DNA of 39,507 nt, taken from positions 1 through 39,507 of the forward strand of contig CAISWQ010000019.1 of NCBI GenBank assembly GCA_903889245.1, written 5' to 3'. The notes under the pieces were generated by a model. That model had not been told where the DNA came from. It did no database searches and was given only the letters and a program-made list of their open reading frames with translations. Source of the DNA: an uncultured Lentisphaerota bacterium. Lineage in GTDB: Bacteria > Verrucomicrobiota > Kiritimatiellia > CAIQIC01. Positions 9,090 to 17,840 of the stretch are shown in pieces (position 1 is the first letter of the stretch; every line of letters begins with the position of its first letter). Position numbers and translations under genes: made by a program.

Positions 9090-10193
9090 TCAAGCGCGCG
9101 TACCGCAGACCATCCAGACCTGCGGCGTCCACTCGGAAGTCAACCAGCGATCGCGCGTGACCAGTTCGCGCACGACCAGGCGACCGGCGGCGAGTTCGCA
9201 GTAATAGGCGGCGCCATGCTTGTCGAGGTAGTGGCTGGCGTGCTTGAAGTTGAAGACCGGCACCCCCCGCTCGCCCGGACCGGACACATCGCGTTGCCAG
9301 CGGCAGAAGTTGCGGTTGTGCGTATGGCCATAAAACACACCGAGCACATTATAGGGTTCGAGAATGTCATAATATTTGATGATCTCCTCGGGATCCCACT
9401 CGGCGCCATGCGGTATCCGCTGCCACGCCTCCCGCGTCAGGTGGCGAGCCAGGTCAAGATGGTGCGCAACGATCACCGGCTGGCCGCTCCGCCCGACCTT
9501 GTCGCGCAGATAGCCGGTAAGAAAATCCAGGCTGCCCAGCGGATGATAACGGCGCCGCCCGGTCGCGCCGCTACCCGGCGCCACCACGAGGCCGAGATTC
9601 AGAAAATGCACCCCACCCCACTGCCAGGCATAATGGAGGCCGCTCTCCGACACCGCGACCACGCCCAGCCGCCGCTTGTTGCGTTCGCGGATGCCGTCGA
9701 GCGCCACACCCTTGCCGGCGGGGCCATCGTGATTGCCGTGCAGCTCGTAGAGCGGGAATTTCAGCTCGCCCTCCGCTCCGGTCAGCCCCAGGCGCGCAGT
9801 GAACGCCTGCCATTCGGTCGCTTGTTGTTCTGGAAAGGAGCCCCCGCTTTTATCGCCATCGTTGATCAGGTCGCCGAGGACGAGCGCGCCCTTGGGTGCC
9901 AGCACCGCGCCGCCGCCAACCGCGGCCGGCAACGCGGAGCCCGGCAGGCGGTTCAGCGTGGCAACCAGTTGGCGGGTGATGGTGTCGGAACGCGGGTCGA
10001 GCAGTCCGGGCTTCTCCGAAGAGGCAAAGAAGTGTGTATCGGTGATGACGAGAAAGGCACACTCCGGTTGGGCCGGTGTGCCGGTGGCGGCGTGCAGCCG
10101 CGCCGAGAGCAGCCATGGCGCGGCGCCCAAGGTTCCAAGGAATTTCCGGCGCGACCACCCCGGCGCAACGGCTGACGAAGGCGTCCGGATCAT
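9090..10193 (-). CDS. Tat-exported calcineurin-like metallophosphoesterase
   Basis: A 367-residue secreted phosphoesterase. The N-terminus has the twin-arginine motif SRRKFLG and a hydrophobic stretch ending in ARLHA, so it is probably exported folded with its metals. The five metallophosphoesterase blocks are present in order: D-T-H (ITDTHFF), GDLINDGD, GNHD, VAHH and GHTH (FYGHTHN). The substrate is unknown; such proteins act on phosphodiesters or phosphomonoesters. Its ATG overlaps the preceding stop as ATGA, which implies translational coupling to the thioredoxin-like gene. A longer upstream reading in this frame is only the antisense-free overlap and was ignored. Confidence 0.88.
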   Translation of the reverse strand: MIRTPSSAVAPGWSRRKFLGTLGAAPWLLSARLHAATGTPAQPECAFLVITDTHFFASSEKPGLLDPRSDTITRQLVATLNRLPGSALPAAVGGGAVLAPKGALVLGDLINDGDKSGGSFPEQQATEWQAFTARLGLTGAEGELKFPLYELHGNHDGPAGKGVALDGIRERNKRRLGVVAVSESGLHYAWQWGGVHFLNLGLVVAPGSGATGRRRYHPLGSLDFLTGYLRDKVGRSGQPVIVAHHLDLARHLTREAWQRIPHGAEWDPEEIIKYYDILEPYNVLGVFYGHTHNRNFCRWQRDVSGPGERGVPVFNFKHASHYLDKHGAAYYCELAAGRLVVRELVTRDRWLTSEWTPQVWMVCGTRA

Positions 10194-10768
10194 TTGCCCT
10201 TCTTCTTGTCCTGCTTGTCCGGCGGCAGGGCGATCTGGCGATCCTTGGTCGTGGCGATGCCGACGTCCGTGATCGTCAGCTTGCCGGCAAGGCCGTCGCT
10301 GATCTGCTGCTTGGCCTCCTTGAGCATCTCCTCGCCCAGCGGGCCGGGCGGCGAGTACGGGATCAGCGCGAAGAATTTTTCCGCGGCGGCATCCGTCGCC
10401 ACTCCACGCGGGATCGGGCTTTTCTTGAGCGCCTCGCCATCGAACGCCGCGTTGATCTTCGGCAGGGCCTTCTCCAGTCTGGCCCGGTCGTTGTTGAAAT
10501 CCACATAGACCATGACGCACTGCCCGCGCAGCTTGGTGATGAGCAGTTGCGTCGCCTCCAGCACATACTTGTTGCCCGGCCCGCCTTCCTTCTTCCTGAT
10601 CTCGCTCAAGATGAACAGCACCGCCTTCTTCTGCTGCTTCGCCTCGGCCAGCGCCTCCTTGAGCTGATCTATCTTGCGCACGCTCGCCGGCAGCTTGGTC
10701 ATCTCCGGCGGCGCCGCCAGCGCCACACCCGCCCCCAGCAACAGCGACCACAAAATTTTCTTTCTCAT
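10190..10768 (-). CDS. Secreted thioredoxin-fold-like protein (paralogue 1)
   Basis: A 192-residue protein with a signal peptide (MRKKILWSLLLGAGVALAAP). The mature part has the pattern of a thioredoxin-like fold: KKAVLFILSE, then VMVYVDFNND, then SPIPRGVATD in the cis-Pro position, and a helical end rich in Lys. The redox CxxC is absent; Cys is nearly missing from the mature chain. I start at the ATG preceded by AAGGAG. The gene upstream encodes a related protein with matching blocks (AFVLSE, VPVYVDYV, TIPRVAVFD). The metallophosphoesterase is coupled downstream. Function unknown. Confidence 0.7.
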   Translation of the reverse strand: MRKKILWSLLLGAGVALAAPPEMTKLPASVRKIDQLKEALAEAKQQKKAVLFILSEIRKKEGGPGNKYVLEATQLLITKLRGQCVMVYVDFNNDRARLEKALPKINAAFDGEALKKSPIPRGVATDAAAEKFFALIPYSPPGPLGEEMLKEAKQQISDGLAGKLTITDVGIATTKDRQIALPPDKQDKKKGK

Positions 10769-10783
10769 GCCTGGCTCCTTCGC

Positions 10784-10855
10784 GTCTCTCGTCTCTGGTC
10801 TCTGGTTTGAACATCCTAAAATCATCAAATCATAAATCGTAAATCATCAAATTTT
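10784..10855. repeat. Low-complexity intergenic repeat
   Basis: Three tandem heptamers (GTCTCTC, GTCTCTG, GTCTCTG at 10784-10804) are followed by an A/T-rich run of AAATCAT-like units (about 10818-10855). It fills the gap between the two paralogous thioredoxin-like genes. It is not part of the TTTTCCAA family. No function is evident. Confidence 0.6.
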
Positions 10856-10872
10856 CCGCCCCTCGCCCCTCA

Positions 10873-11544
10873 TCACTTCCTCCGCCCTTTGCCCTCCGCC
10901 TTCCGCGCCTTCTTCCCGGCGTCAAGGTGCACCTGCTTCTCCGGGTTCTTCAGATAATCCTGGACCTGTTTGCAGGCGTCCTCATAGACGCCATCGCCCA
11001 TGACGCCAATCGGCATGGTCGAGACCACCGCGAGCACGCGCTTGAGTTCGGGATCAAACACGGCGACGCGCGGGATGGTCTTGCCCGCCTGGCTGGAAGT
11101 CAGCGCCTTCGCCACCAGCGGCTGTCTCTCCGCCAAGCCCTTCAGATCTTCCACATAATCCACATAGACCGGCACGCCGACGCCCTTGAGCTTGTCGAAC
11201 GCATAGTTCGTGTTCGGCGCGGCGGCCTTCGCGCTCTTGCCCTTCAACTCGGAGAGCACAAACGCCAGCGCCTTGCCGCCCTTGGCCGCCTCCTCCTTCG
11301 CCGCGCCGAGCTGCGCGAGGTGAAAGACGCCCGCCGACAGCTTGACCTCGCCCGCGCGCGCCAGCGGCGCAAGCAGCAGCGCGGCGCAAAGTTTTCCAAG
11401 GGTTGGAAAGCCCAACCGGCGGTTTTTCCAAGGATTGGAAATTTTCGCGGAAATTTTTCCAAGCCTTGGAAAAGTCCGGGCGCTTTTTTCCAAGCCTTGG
11501 AAAAAATGGGTGGAAAAATTTCCAGGCATCGGAAAAGTCCTCAT
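10873..11544 (-). CDS. Secreted thioredoxin-fold-like protein (paralogue 2) with a repeat-encoded N-terminus
   Basis: From the ATG at 11544 the product has 223 residues. Residues 1 to about 45 are read straight through palindrome cluster B (pieces FQGLEK, FPRLGK, SNPWK, FPTLGK). Then comes a hydrophobic signal-like stretch KLCAALLLAPLARA, and a mature part related to paralogue 1 (LAFVLSELKG, VPVYVDYVEDL, TIPRVAVFD). This ATG overlaps the stop of the heptose kinase gene as ATGA. A TTG at 11415 would instead give a normal short signal peptide starting just before FPTLGK. Which start is used cannot be told from sequence. It seems the repeat inserted over the original gene start. No CxxC; function unknown. 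Confidence 0.65.
   Translation of the reverse strand: MRTFPMPGNFSTHFFQGLEKSARTFPRLGKISAKISNPWKNRRLGFPTLGKLCAALLLAPLARAGEVKLSAGVFHLAQLGAAKEEAAKGGKALAFVLSELKGKSAKAAAPNTNYAFDKLKGVGVPVYVDYVEDLKGLAERQPLVAKALTSSQAGKTIPRVAVFDPELKRVLAVVSTMPIGVMGDGVYEDACKQVQDYLKNPEKQVHLDAGKKARKAEGKGRRK
11392..11536. repeat. Palindrome cluster B, five copies
   Basis: Copies at 11392-11410 (centre GGG), 11423-11445 (GGA), 11454-11473 (GCC), 11484-11506 (GCC) and 11519-11536 (degenerate). The first four are spaced by about 12, 8 and 10 bases, and TTTTCGCGGAAA joins copies two and three. The same four-palindrome composite recurs at 28163-28274. The cluster lies over the junction between the heptose kinase gene and paralogue 2 and is read as protein in the latter. 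Confidence 0.92.
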
Positions 11545-12548
11545 GCGTGGCCGGCGACCGCGTCCAGCAACTCCGCCGGGCTGCACGTGGCGGTGCCGAG
11601 TTTGCCGACAACGACGCCGGCGGCAAAGTTCGCGACCTCGGCGGCCTCGACCGGCGTCGCGCCGGCGGCGAGCGCGAGAATGCAGGTGGCGATGACTGTA
11701 TCGCCCGCGCCGGAAACGTCGAACACTTCGCGCGCGCGCGTCGGGACATGGTGCGGGGGTGCCTCGGCGGTGAAGAGGATCATGCCCTGCGCGCCGAGCG
11801 TGATGAGCAGCATTTTGGGCAGCCATTTTTTCAACAGCGCCTCACCCGCCTCCAGCAGCGCGCGGTCGTGCAGTGGATCGGGCGCAGCCGGCGTCTCGGC
11901 CAGGCCGGCGGCGGCGAAGGCTTCCTTGCGGTTGGGCGTCGCCAGCGTCAGGCCGGCGAGGTGCAGCGAGTAATCCTTGGGATCGAGGCCGACGGGGATG
12001 GCGGAGGCGAGCGTCGCGCCGAGCGCGGCATCCACGACGCGCTGCTGGAGCACGCCCTTGCCGTAGTCCTCCAGGATCGCGCCGGTGGCTTTCTTCAGTT
12101 CGACAGCGATGCGTTTGCAGAAGCCGTCGAGCGCCGGTTCGTCGAGCCGCAGCTTTTCCTCCCAGTCCACGCGGCAGACCTGCTGGCGCTCGGCGATGAT
12201 GCGGGTCTTGACGGTGGTGCGGACCTCGGCGAGGTCGAGGATGCCCTCGGTGCTGACGCCGTGCTTGATGAGAATCTCGCGCAGCTCGCGGCCGGCGCTG
12301 TCGCGGCCGAGCAGCCCGCAGATGGCGACCTGGCCGCCGAGCGCGCGGATGTTGACGGCCACGTTGCTGGCGCCGCCGGGCATCGCCTTCTCGTGCTGGA
12401 CGTGAATCACCGGCACGGGCGCCTCGGGCGAGATGCGGCTGACCGCGCCGTAGAGGTAACGGTCGAGCATCAGGTCGCCGACGACGGCGATGCGCTGCCG
12501 CTGGAACTGTTGCAGCAACTCCTGGAGGCGCGCGGTGGTGATACTCAT
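11541..12548 (-). CDS. hldE1: D-glycero-beta-D-manno-heptose 7-phosphate kinase (stand-alone HldE N-domain)
   Basis: Phosphorylates heptose 7-phosphate at C1 for ADP-heptose synthesis. The 335-residue PfkB/ribokinase-family protein has VVGDLMLDRYLYG at the start, the GGASNVAVNIRALGG sugar-binding block (58-72), LDPK, TPNRKEA and the catalytic DVSGAGDT (Asp283). E. coli fuses this to the adenylyltransferase; here the latter is 5.5 kb away at 5502. Its AGGA box overlaps the stop of the DUF3108 gene 9 bases upstream. Its own TGA overlaps the next possible ATG. The 3' end abuts repeat cluster B. Confidence 0.94.
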   Translation of the reverse strand: MSITTARLQELLQQFQRQRIAVVGDLMLDRYLYGAVSRISPEAPVPVIHVQHEKAMPGGASNVAVNIRALGGQVAICGLLGRDSAGRELREILIKHGVSTEGILDLAEVRTTVKTRIIAERQQVCRVDWEEKLRLDEPALDGFCKRIAVELKKATGAILEDYGKGVLQQRVVDAALGATLASAIPVGLDPKDYSLHLAGLTLATPNRKEAFAAAGLAETPAAPDPLHDRALLEAGEALLKKWLPKMLLITLGAQGMILFTAEAPPHHVPTRAREVFDVSGAGDTVIATCILALAAGATPVEAAEVANFAAGVVVGKLGTATCSPAELLDAVAGHA

Positions 12549-12557
12549 GAAAGGTTC

Positions 12558-13409
12558 CTACTTGTACTTGTCGCCCCCGGCCGGCTTGACCCAGAAATCG
12601 GCGCCCGGCCCGCTGACCTTGTCGAGTTCGATACTGATGGAGCCGACGGAGACCGACGCGGAGAGCCGGGTGGCCAGTTGCCGGCGGTCACGCGCCACCC
12701 AGAACCAGATGCGGCCCTTGCGGATGAACAGGCCATCGAAGGCGGCGAGCGGCTCCATCTTCACGCTGGGCACCTTGCCATAGGCGTTGATCTTCACCTT
12801 CTCGTTGTCGCCGATCACGGCCGCGAAGTCATAGAGCTTGTCGTCCGCCAGGCACTGGTATTGGTTGGTGGCGCCGTTGACGAACGACTGGCTGCGCAGG
12901 AAGTACATCATGGAGAGGACGTCGCGCGTGTCGGCGGCGATGGGGATGTCCTTTTTCTCGCCGGATTTCTTGGACTCGAAGTGCGCGACGCGGGCGGCGT
13001 GGTCGAACGTGGTGATCTCGTGGGTCCAGTAGCGGCCCTCGTTGAATTTCTTGGTGAAGCGCAGCGGCAGCAGCGTCGCCGGGTCCATCACGCTTTCCAT
13101 GAAATCGTTCACGGCATAGAGCTTCTCGACCACCTTGTTGGTCTTGGCGGTGGAACGGATGGCGACGAGCTTGCGGCCGTTTTCCTCGGTCCACTCGAAG
13201 ACGGCGCGCACCTGCCCCACCGGGATGAAGCTCCAGTAAATGGTGTAGTCAATGGTCTCGCCGACCGGGAACGGCAGGTCCTCCACCCGCACCAGTTGCG
13301 GCGGCGCGGTGGTCGGCGTGGCCGAGGGCGACTCGTCCTTATCGGCCGCGCCGGCCGCCAAGGCCAGCGCGACGACCAGCCCCCACGCGTGCTGTAATCT
13401 GGATGGCAT
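12558..13409 (-). CDS. DUF3108 family exported protein
   Basis: A 283-residue protein with a short signal peptide (hydrophobic WGLVVALALAAGAA) and a Thr/Pro-rich linker. It then has a beta-rich body typical of DUF3108: FPVGETIDYTIYW, IPVGQVRA, YAVNDFMESVMDPATLLPLRF, RYWTHEITTFDHAARVAHF and DVLSMMYFLR. DUF3108 proteins are predicted periplasmic or lipid-binding beta-barrel-like domains of unknown function. It is the first gene of a run with the heptose kinase, which fits an envelope role. The start at 13409 has only a weak CAGG box. It diverges from the kinase gene at 13509. Confidence 0.85.
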   Translation of the reverse strand: MPSRLQHAWGLVVALALAAGAADKDESPSATPTTAPPQLVRVEDLPFPVGETIDYTIYWSFIPVGQVRAVFEWTEENGRKLVAIRSTAKTNKVVEKLYAVNDFMESVMDPATLLPLRFTKKFNEGRYWTHEITTFDHAARVAHFESKKSGEKKDIPIAADTRDVLSMMYFLRSQSFVNGATNQYQCLADDKLYDFAAVIGDNEKVKINAYGKVPSVKMEPLAAFDGLFIRKGRIWFWVARDRRQLATRLSASVSVGSISIELDKVSGPGADFWVKPAGGDKYK

Positions 13410-13508
13410 CGAAAAACCTGCGCGAAGATACGAATAGCCCGCGGGCCATGCAACCCCAAAGCACGGCCGCCGTCTTCCCTGTTGCCGCCGCCGGTCCGCT
13501 CTGCTACC

Positions 13509-15914
13509 ATGCGCGCGCTTTTGGGACGCCCTGTGGCAGATAACGATTCCATCGAGATTCTGGCCGATCATGTCGAGAAGATCGCGTGCGCGAACTGCGG
13601 GCATCATCTGGACGTTTCCTCGCTCCCCATCTTCACCCTGTTCAACTGCCCCGAATGCCATATCCAGCAGATGGTGCCGGGCAAGCTGGGCACGTTTCTC
13701 CTGCTGGAGGAACTCGGCCGCGGCGGCATGGGCGTGGTCTATCGCGGCATGGACATGGCGCTGGGCCGGCCGGTGGCGATCAAGGTCATGCACAAGTCGC
13801 TCGGCGATGACCCGCAGTTCCTGGATAATTTCCTGCGCGAGGCGCGCGCCGCCGCCGCGATCAACCACAAGAACGTGGTCCAAATCTTCTCGTTCGGCAG
13901 CGAGAAGGGCCAGCCCTACCTGGTCATGGAACTCGTGGACGGCGGCCGGCTCGACGCCTTCATCACCTCCGGCCAGCCGCTGACCGAGGCGCAGGCGATT
14001 GACATCTGCCTCGACGTGGCCGAGGGCCTCAAGGCCGCCCAGGAAGCCGGCCTCATGCACGGCGACATCAAGCCGGCCAACATCCTGTTCGACAAGAAGG
14101 GCGTCGCCAAGGTCGCGGACTTCGGCCTCGCCAGTTTCATCCGCCAGCAGAAAGGCGGCCAGCGCGATATCTGGGGCACGCCGTTCTACATCGCGCCGGA
14201 GAAGGCGCGCCGCCTCAAGTCCGACCAACGCGCCGACATCTACAGCCTCGGCGCCACCATGTTCCATGCCTTGGCCGTCAAGCCTCCGTTTGACGGCGAC
14301 ACACCGACCGAGGTTGTGCTGGCCCGGCTCCAGTTGCCACCGCCCGACATCAGCGCCGCGCGGCAGGATTTGCATCAGGACCTCGTACGCATCATCAACC
14401 GCATGCTCGCGGCCGACACGCTGATGCGCTACCCCAACTACGCCTCGCTCCTGTCCGATTTGCAATCGGCCAAGGACAAGCTCGCCACGGCGCCGGCGGT
14501 CACGGCGAACGCGCCGGGCAAGGACGCCAAGCCCGCGGCCGGCGGCAGCAAGGCCTGGGTGTGGTTTGTGGTCGGTGGCGTCCTGCTGCTGTTGGTGGCG
14601 GCGGTCGTTTTATTTTTCGCCCTCCGGGATAAGCCGGAACCCCCGCCCGTCGTGCCCGTGACGCCGGTCACCCCCGCGCGCGGCCCAAGCATGAATCCCT
14701 TCGACGCCAACGAGGACGCGCTGCTTATCGCCGCCGTCAAGCCGCTGGCGCGCGGCGCGGTGCTCGCGGTGAACACCGAACTCGAACGGCTCGGCCGCGA
14801 TGTCTGCACCAACACGGCCCAGCGCGCCTGGATCCGTGTCTTCCAGGCCATGTCCATTCTCGCCGACCGGCGCGAGGCCGACGCCGACTATCTGCTGCAC
14901 GTCATGCCCGCGCCGCCGGAGCTCTCCACCAACCTCGTCAGCGAACCGGCGCGCCTGCCGCTGACCATCGCGCAATACCTCCTCAAGCGCACCGGCGAAA
15001 GCAGCCTGGCCGTGACCAACAGCCTGACGCCATCGTGGTACCTGCCGGTGACCAAATTCGCCACCGGCCTGCGCGAGTGGATGAGCAAGACCAACCGCTA
15101 TGCGGCCGTCGTCCGCCTGCAGGCCTACCAGCCCGCCGGCGCCAACGAGCCGGGCTGGCCTTATGCGTTCCGGGCGCTGGCCGAGCACTGGATCCGGCAG
15201 AACCAGGACTTCGACCGCACCGTGGCCGAGGCCCAGGGCATGGCGAAGCACAAGAAGAGCGCCGAGGCCCGCAAGCTGCTCGAGGACTTCAAGGGCAAGT
15301 GCAGTCCCGCCCTGCAGGAGGCCCTCGCCGAACAACTGAAGAAGCTTTCCGAGGCCGACGCCGAGGCGCACAAGAAGGAAGAAGCCGCCCGGAAGAAGGC
15401 CGACGAGGAGCGCAAGCGCAAGGAAGCCGAAACCAAGGCCAAAGCCAAGTCGGCGGAAAAGAAGCCGCAGCCCAAGCCGGAAGCGCCCGCCGCGCCGCCC
15501 GCCGAGATCGAGGCCGTGAGCGTCACCACCGAGACCAAGAACGAACCCGCGGCGCTCGCCAAGGATGGCAACGTCCAAACCAAGTGGTCCAGCCTGCCCA
15601 AGCCCAACCAGTGGCTCATTGCCGATCTCGGCAAGAGCCGCAAAATTTCCGGTGTCGTACTCTACTGGGATGAGGCGCATCCGGTGGATTACAAGGTGCA
15701 GGTGGCCGCGGACCGCGCCGGGCCGTGGCAGCAGGCAGCCTACCCGCAGAACGTCGGCAGCGGCCGCGTCGTCCACAATTTCAAGCCGGTCGAGGGCCGC
15801 TACCTGCGCATCAGCAGCCAGATCCTCAACATCAAGCACCAGCACATCGCCCTCTTTGAAATCCAAGTGCTCGTGGACGGCAATAAGCCTCCGCCAGCAC
15901 TCGCTGCCCCCTGA
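13509..15914 (+). CDS. Transmembrane Ser/Thr protein kinase with N-terminal zinc ribbon and C-terminal discoidin-like domain
   Basis: An 801-residue protein. Domains in order: zinc ribbon CANC(x16)CPEC (about 27-50); kinase domain about 60-320 with GRGGMGVVYRG, VAIKV, catalytic HGDIKPAN in place of HRD, VADFGLA and GTPFYIAPEK; one membrane helix about 350-372; an outer region with a charged Lys/Ala/Glu coiled coil; and an F5/8 type C (discoidin-like) beta-sandwich over the last roughly 140 residues (KDGNVQTKWSS, WLIADLGKSRKISGV, GRYLRI). The domain order suggests sensing of a ligand outside the cytoplasm and signalling inside. The ATG at 13482 or a GTG near 13533 are alternative starts. The HGD loop makes it a non-RD kinase. 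Confidence 0.88.
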   Translation: MRALLGRPVADNDSIEILADHVEKIACANCGHHLDVSSLPIFTLFNCPECHIQQMVPGKLGTFLLLEELGRGGMGVVYRGMDMALGRPVAIKVMHKSLGDDPQFLDNFLREARAAAAINHKNVVQIFSFGSEKGQPYLVMELVDGGRLDAFITSGQPLTEAQAIDICLDVAEGLKAAQEAGLMHGDIKPANILFDKKGVAKVADFGLASFIRQQKGGQRDIWGTPFYIAPEKARRLKSDQRADIYSLGATMFHALAVKPPFDGDTPTEVVLARLQLPPPDISAARQDLHQDLVRIINRMLAADTLMRYPNYASLLSDLQSAKDKLATAPAVTANAPGKDAKPAAGGSKAWVWFVVGGVLLLLVAAVVLFFALRDKPEPPPVVPVTPVTPARGPSMNPFDANEDALLIAAVKPLARGAVLAVNTELERLGRDVCTNTAQRAWIRVFQAMSILADRREADADYLLHVMPAPPELSTNLVSEPARLPLTIAQYLLKRTGESSLAVTNSLTPSWYLPVTKFATGLREWMSKTNRYAAVVRLQAYQPAGANEPGWPYAFRALAEHWIRQNQDFDRTVAEAQGMAKHKKSAEARKLLEDFKGKCSPALQEALAEQLKKLSEADAEAHKKEEAARKKADEERKRKEAETKAKAKSAEKKPQPKPEAPAAPPAEIEAVSVTTETKNEPAALAKDGNVQTKWSSLPKPNQWLIADLGKSRKISGVVLYWDEAHPVDYKVQVAADRAGPWQQAAYPQNVGSGRVVHNFKPVEGRYLRISSQILNIKHQHIALFEIQVLVDGNKPPPALAAP

Positions 15915-15976
15915 CCTTCTGCGCCCTCGACAGTCCCGCCTTGGAAACCCGGAGTGAGTCCGGCATAGTGCGGCGC

Positions 15977-17794
15977 ATGATGAACGCACAACTTCTGCTC
16001 GTTGGTTGCGGTTTAGTGGTCGCTGCGCAGGCGCGGACGTTCCATGTGGATGCCACGGCGGGCAATGACGTGCGCGAGGGGCTGACGCCGGCGACGGCCT
16101 GGCGCACGCTCGACCAGGTGAATCGCGCGGCGTTGCAGCCGGGCGATCAGGTTTTGTTCCGCCGCGGCGGTATCTGGCGCGGGCAACTGCGTCCGCAGAG
16201 CGGCAGCGCCGAGGGCGTCATCACCTACGCCGCCTACGGCGAAGGCCCCAAGCCGCAACTGCTCGGCTCGGTCAGCATGAACCGGCCGGAGGACTGGCAA
16301 CAGGTCAGCCCCGGCCTCTGGGCGACCGCGGCGATTCGTTATGATCCCCTCGCGCAGCAGGCTGATCTGAAGGGCGCGAAGTGGACGCTGCATCGCGAGG
16401 GCGGAGCGGCCTGCACGCTGAAGACCGGCGCCACGGGCCTCGTGGTGCAGTGTACGCAGCCCGGCACGCGCGCCAACTTCATCCAGCTCTACACGCCCGG
16501 AATGAAGCTCGAGGCGGGCAACGACTACGTCCTCGCCGTCCGCGCGCGCTGCTCGCAGACCTGCACGCCGGGCAAGCTCGCGTTGATGAGCAACGGCGCG
16601 CCCTTCAGCGGTTATGCGACGCCGGGCACGCCGCGCCCCATCGGCCCCGAATGGTCGGAGCAGCTCATCCGTTTCCACGCGCTCATCACCACCAACAACG
16701 CGCGGCTGACGTGGTATCTCGGCGGCGCGCTGCCGGCGGGCGCGACGCTGGAGATTCAACCCGGCGCGTTCAGCACCGCGCGCAGCAACCAGCCGCTGCC
16801 GCTCTCCGCGGATGTCGGCTGTGTCATCTTCGAGGGCCGGACGACCGGCTTCAAAAAGTGGCAGCTCGCCGACCTGCAAAACGAGGGCGACTATTTCTAT
16901 GACGAGCACACGTGGCGGGTCTTCCTGCGCGCCGCCGCGAACCCGGCGACGCAGCACCGCGCCATCGAGCTGGCCCTGCGCCGCCACATCATTGACGAGG
17001 GCGGCCGCGCCTTTGTGACCTACGAGAACCTCGATCTGCGCTACGGCGCGGCGCACGGCATCGGCGGCGGCAGCACGCGCCACATCACCGTGCGCGGCTG
17101 CGATATCTCCTTCATCGGCGGCGGGCTCCAGATGCGGCGCGAGGATGGCCGGCCGGTCCGGTTCGGCAACGGCATCGAGTTCTGGGCGGGCGCGCGCGAT
17201 TGCCTGGTCGAGGGCTGCCGCCTCTGGGAGATCTACGACGCCGCGCTGACCAACCAGGGCAAGGGCACCAACGTGCAGGAGAACATCACCTATCGTCACA
17301 ACACCATCTGGAACAGCGAGTACTCCTTTGAGTATTGGAACCGCGAGGCGGCGAGCCTCACGCGCCATATCCGCTTCGAGCACAACACCTGCGTGGATGC
17401 CGGCTATGGCTGGGGCCACCGCGAGCGGCCCGACAAAAACGGCCGCCACCTGATGTTCTATGCCAACACCGCCGCCACCACCAACTTTGTGGTTCGCGAC
17501 AACATCTTCTGCAACGCCACCGAGAGCCTCCTGCGCCTGCATGGCCGCGACTGGACCGCCGCCCTGCAACTCGACCGCAACCTCTGGGTCCAAAAGGAAG
17601 GCCCGCTGTTTCTCTGGGGTACGGAAAAAATCGGCGCCGACCAGTTCGCCGCGTTCCAGCGCGCACACAAGCTCGACGTGAACGCCATCCTTGCCGAGCC
17701 CAAGTTCGTCGCGCCGGCTGCGCGCGACTATCGCCTCGCGCCCGATAGTCCCCTGCGCGCCACCCGCGAGGCGGCCCCCGGTGCCTGGCCGTGA
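15977..17794 (+). CDS. Secreted right-handed beta-helix protein, polysaccharide lyase/hydrolase-like
   Basis: A 605-residue exported protein. The signal peptide is MMNAQLLLVGCGLVVAAQA, followed at once by TFHVDATAGNDVREGLTPATAWRTLDQV, the opening typical of secreted beta-helix carbohydrate-active proteins. An inserted domain at about 130-270 (YTPGMKLEAGNDYVLAVRAR) looks like a carbohydrate-binding jelly-roll. Then come helix rungs with stacked Asn/His (NLDLRYGAAHGIGGG, ITVRGCDISFIGGG, NITYRHNTIWNSEYSFEYWN, IRFEHNTCVDAGYG, FVVRDNIFCN). The substrate cannot be read from sequence. An upstream in-frame ATG at 15941 would spoil the signal peptide. Confidence 0.83.
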   Translation: MMNAQLLLVGCGLVVAAQARTFHVDATAGNDVREGLTPATAWRTLDQVNRAALQPGDQVLFRRGGIWRGQLRPQSGSAEGVITYAAYGEGPKPQLLGSVSMNRPEDWQQVSPGLWATAAIRYDPLAQQADLKGAKWTLHREGGAACTLKTGATGLVVQCTQPGTRANFIQLYTPGMKLEAGNDYVLAVRARCSQTCTPGKLALMSNGAPFSGYATPGTPRPIGPEWSEQLIRFHALITTNNARLTWYLGGALPAGATLEIQPGAFSTARSNQPLPLSADVGCVIFEGRTTGFKKWQLADLQNEGDYFYDEHTWRVFLRAAANPATQHRAIELALRRHIIDEGGRAFVTYENLDLRYGAAHGIGGGSTRHITVRGCDISFIGGGLQMRREDGRPVRFGNGIEFWAGARDCLVEGCRLWEIYDAALTNQGKGTNVQENITYRHNTIWNSEYSFEYWNREAASLTRHIRFEHNTCVDAGYGWGHRERPDKNGRHLMFYANTAATTNFVVRDNIFCNATESLLRLHGRDWTAALQLDRNLWVQKEGPLFLWGTEKIGADQFAAFQRAHKLDVNAILAEPKFVAPAARDYRLAPDSPLRATREAAPGAWP

Positions 17795-17840
17795 GTTTTC
17801 CGGCTTTTGCGCGGCGGCGGTTTTGCGGTAAGGTTCGCCC

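Noticed and set aside
10194-10814. A 574-residue reading that extends the metallophosphoesterase upstream
   Set aside because: The upstream part is an out-of-frame reading of the thioredoxin-like gene. The Tat signal and the ATGA overlap place the true start at 10193.
12558-14465. A 635-residue minus-strand protein running through the kinase gene
   Set aside because: Only its last 283 residues are real (DUF3108 with signal peptide). The rest is antisense to the Ser/Thr kinase.
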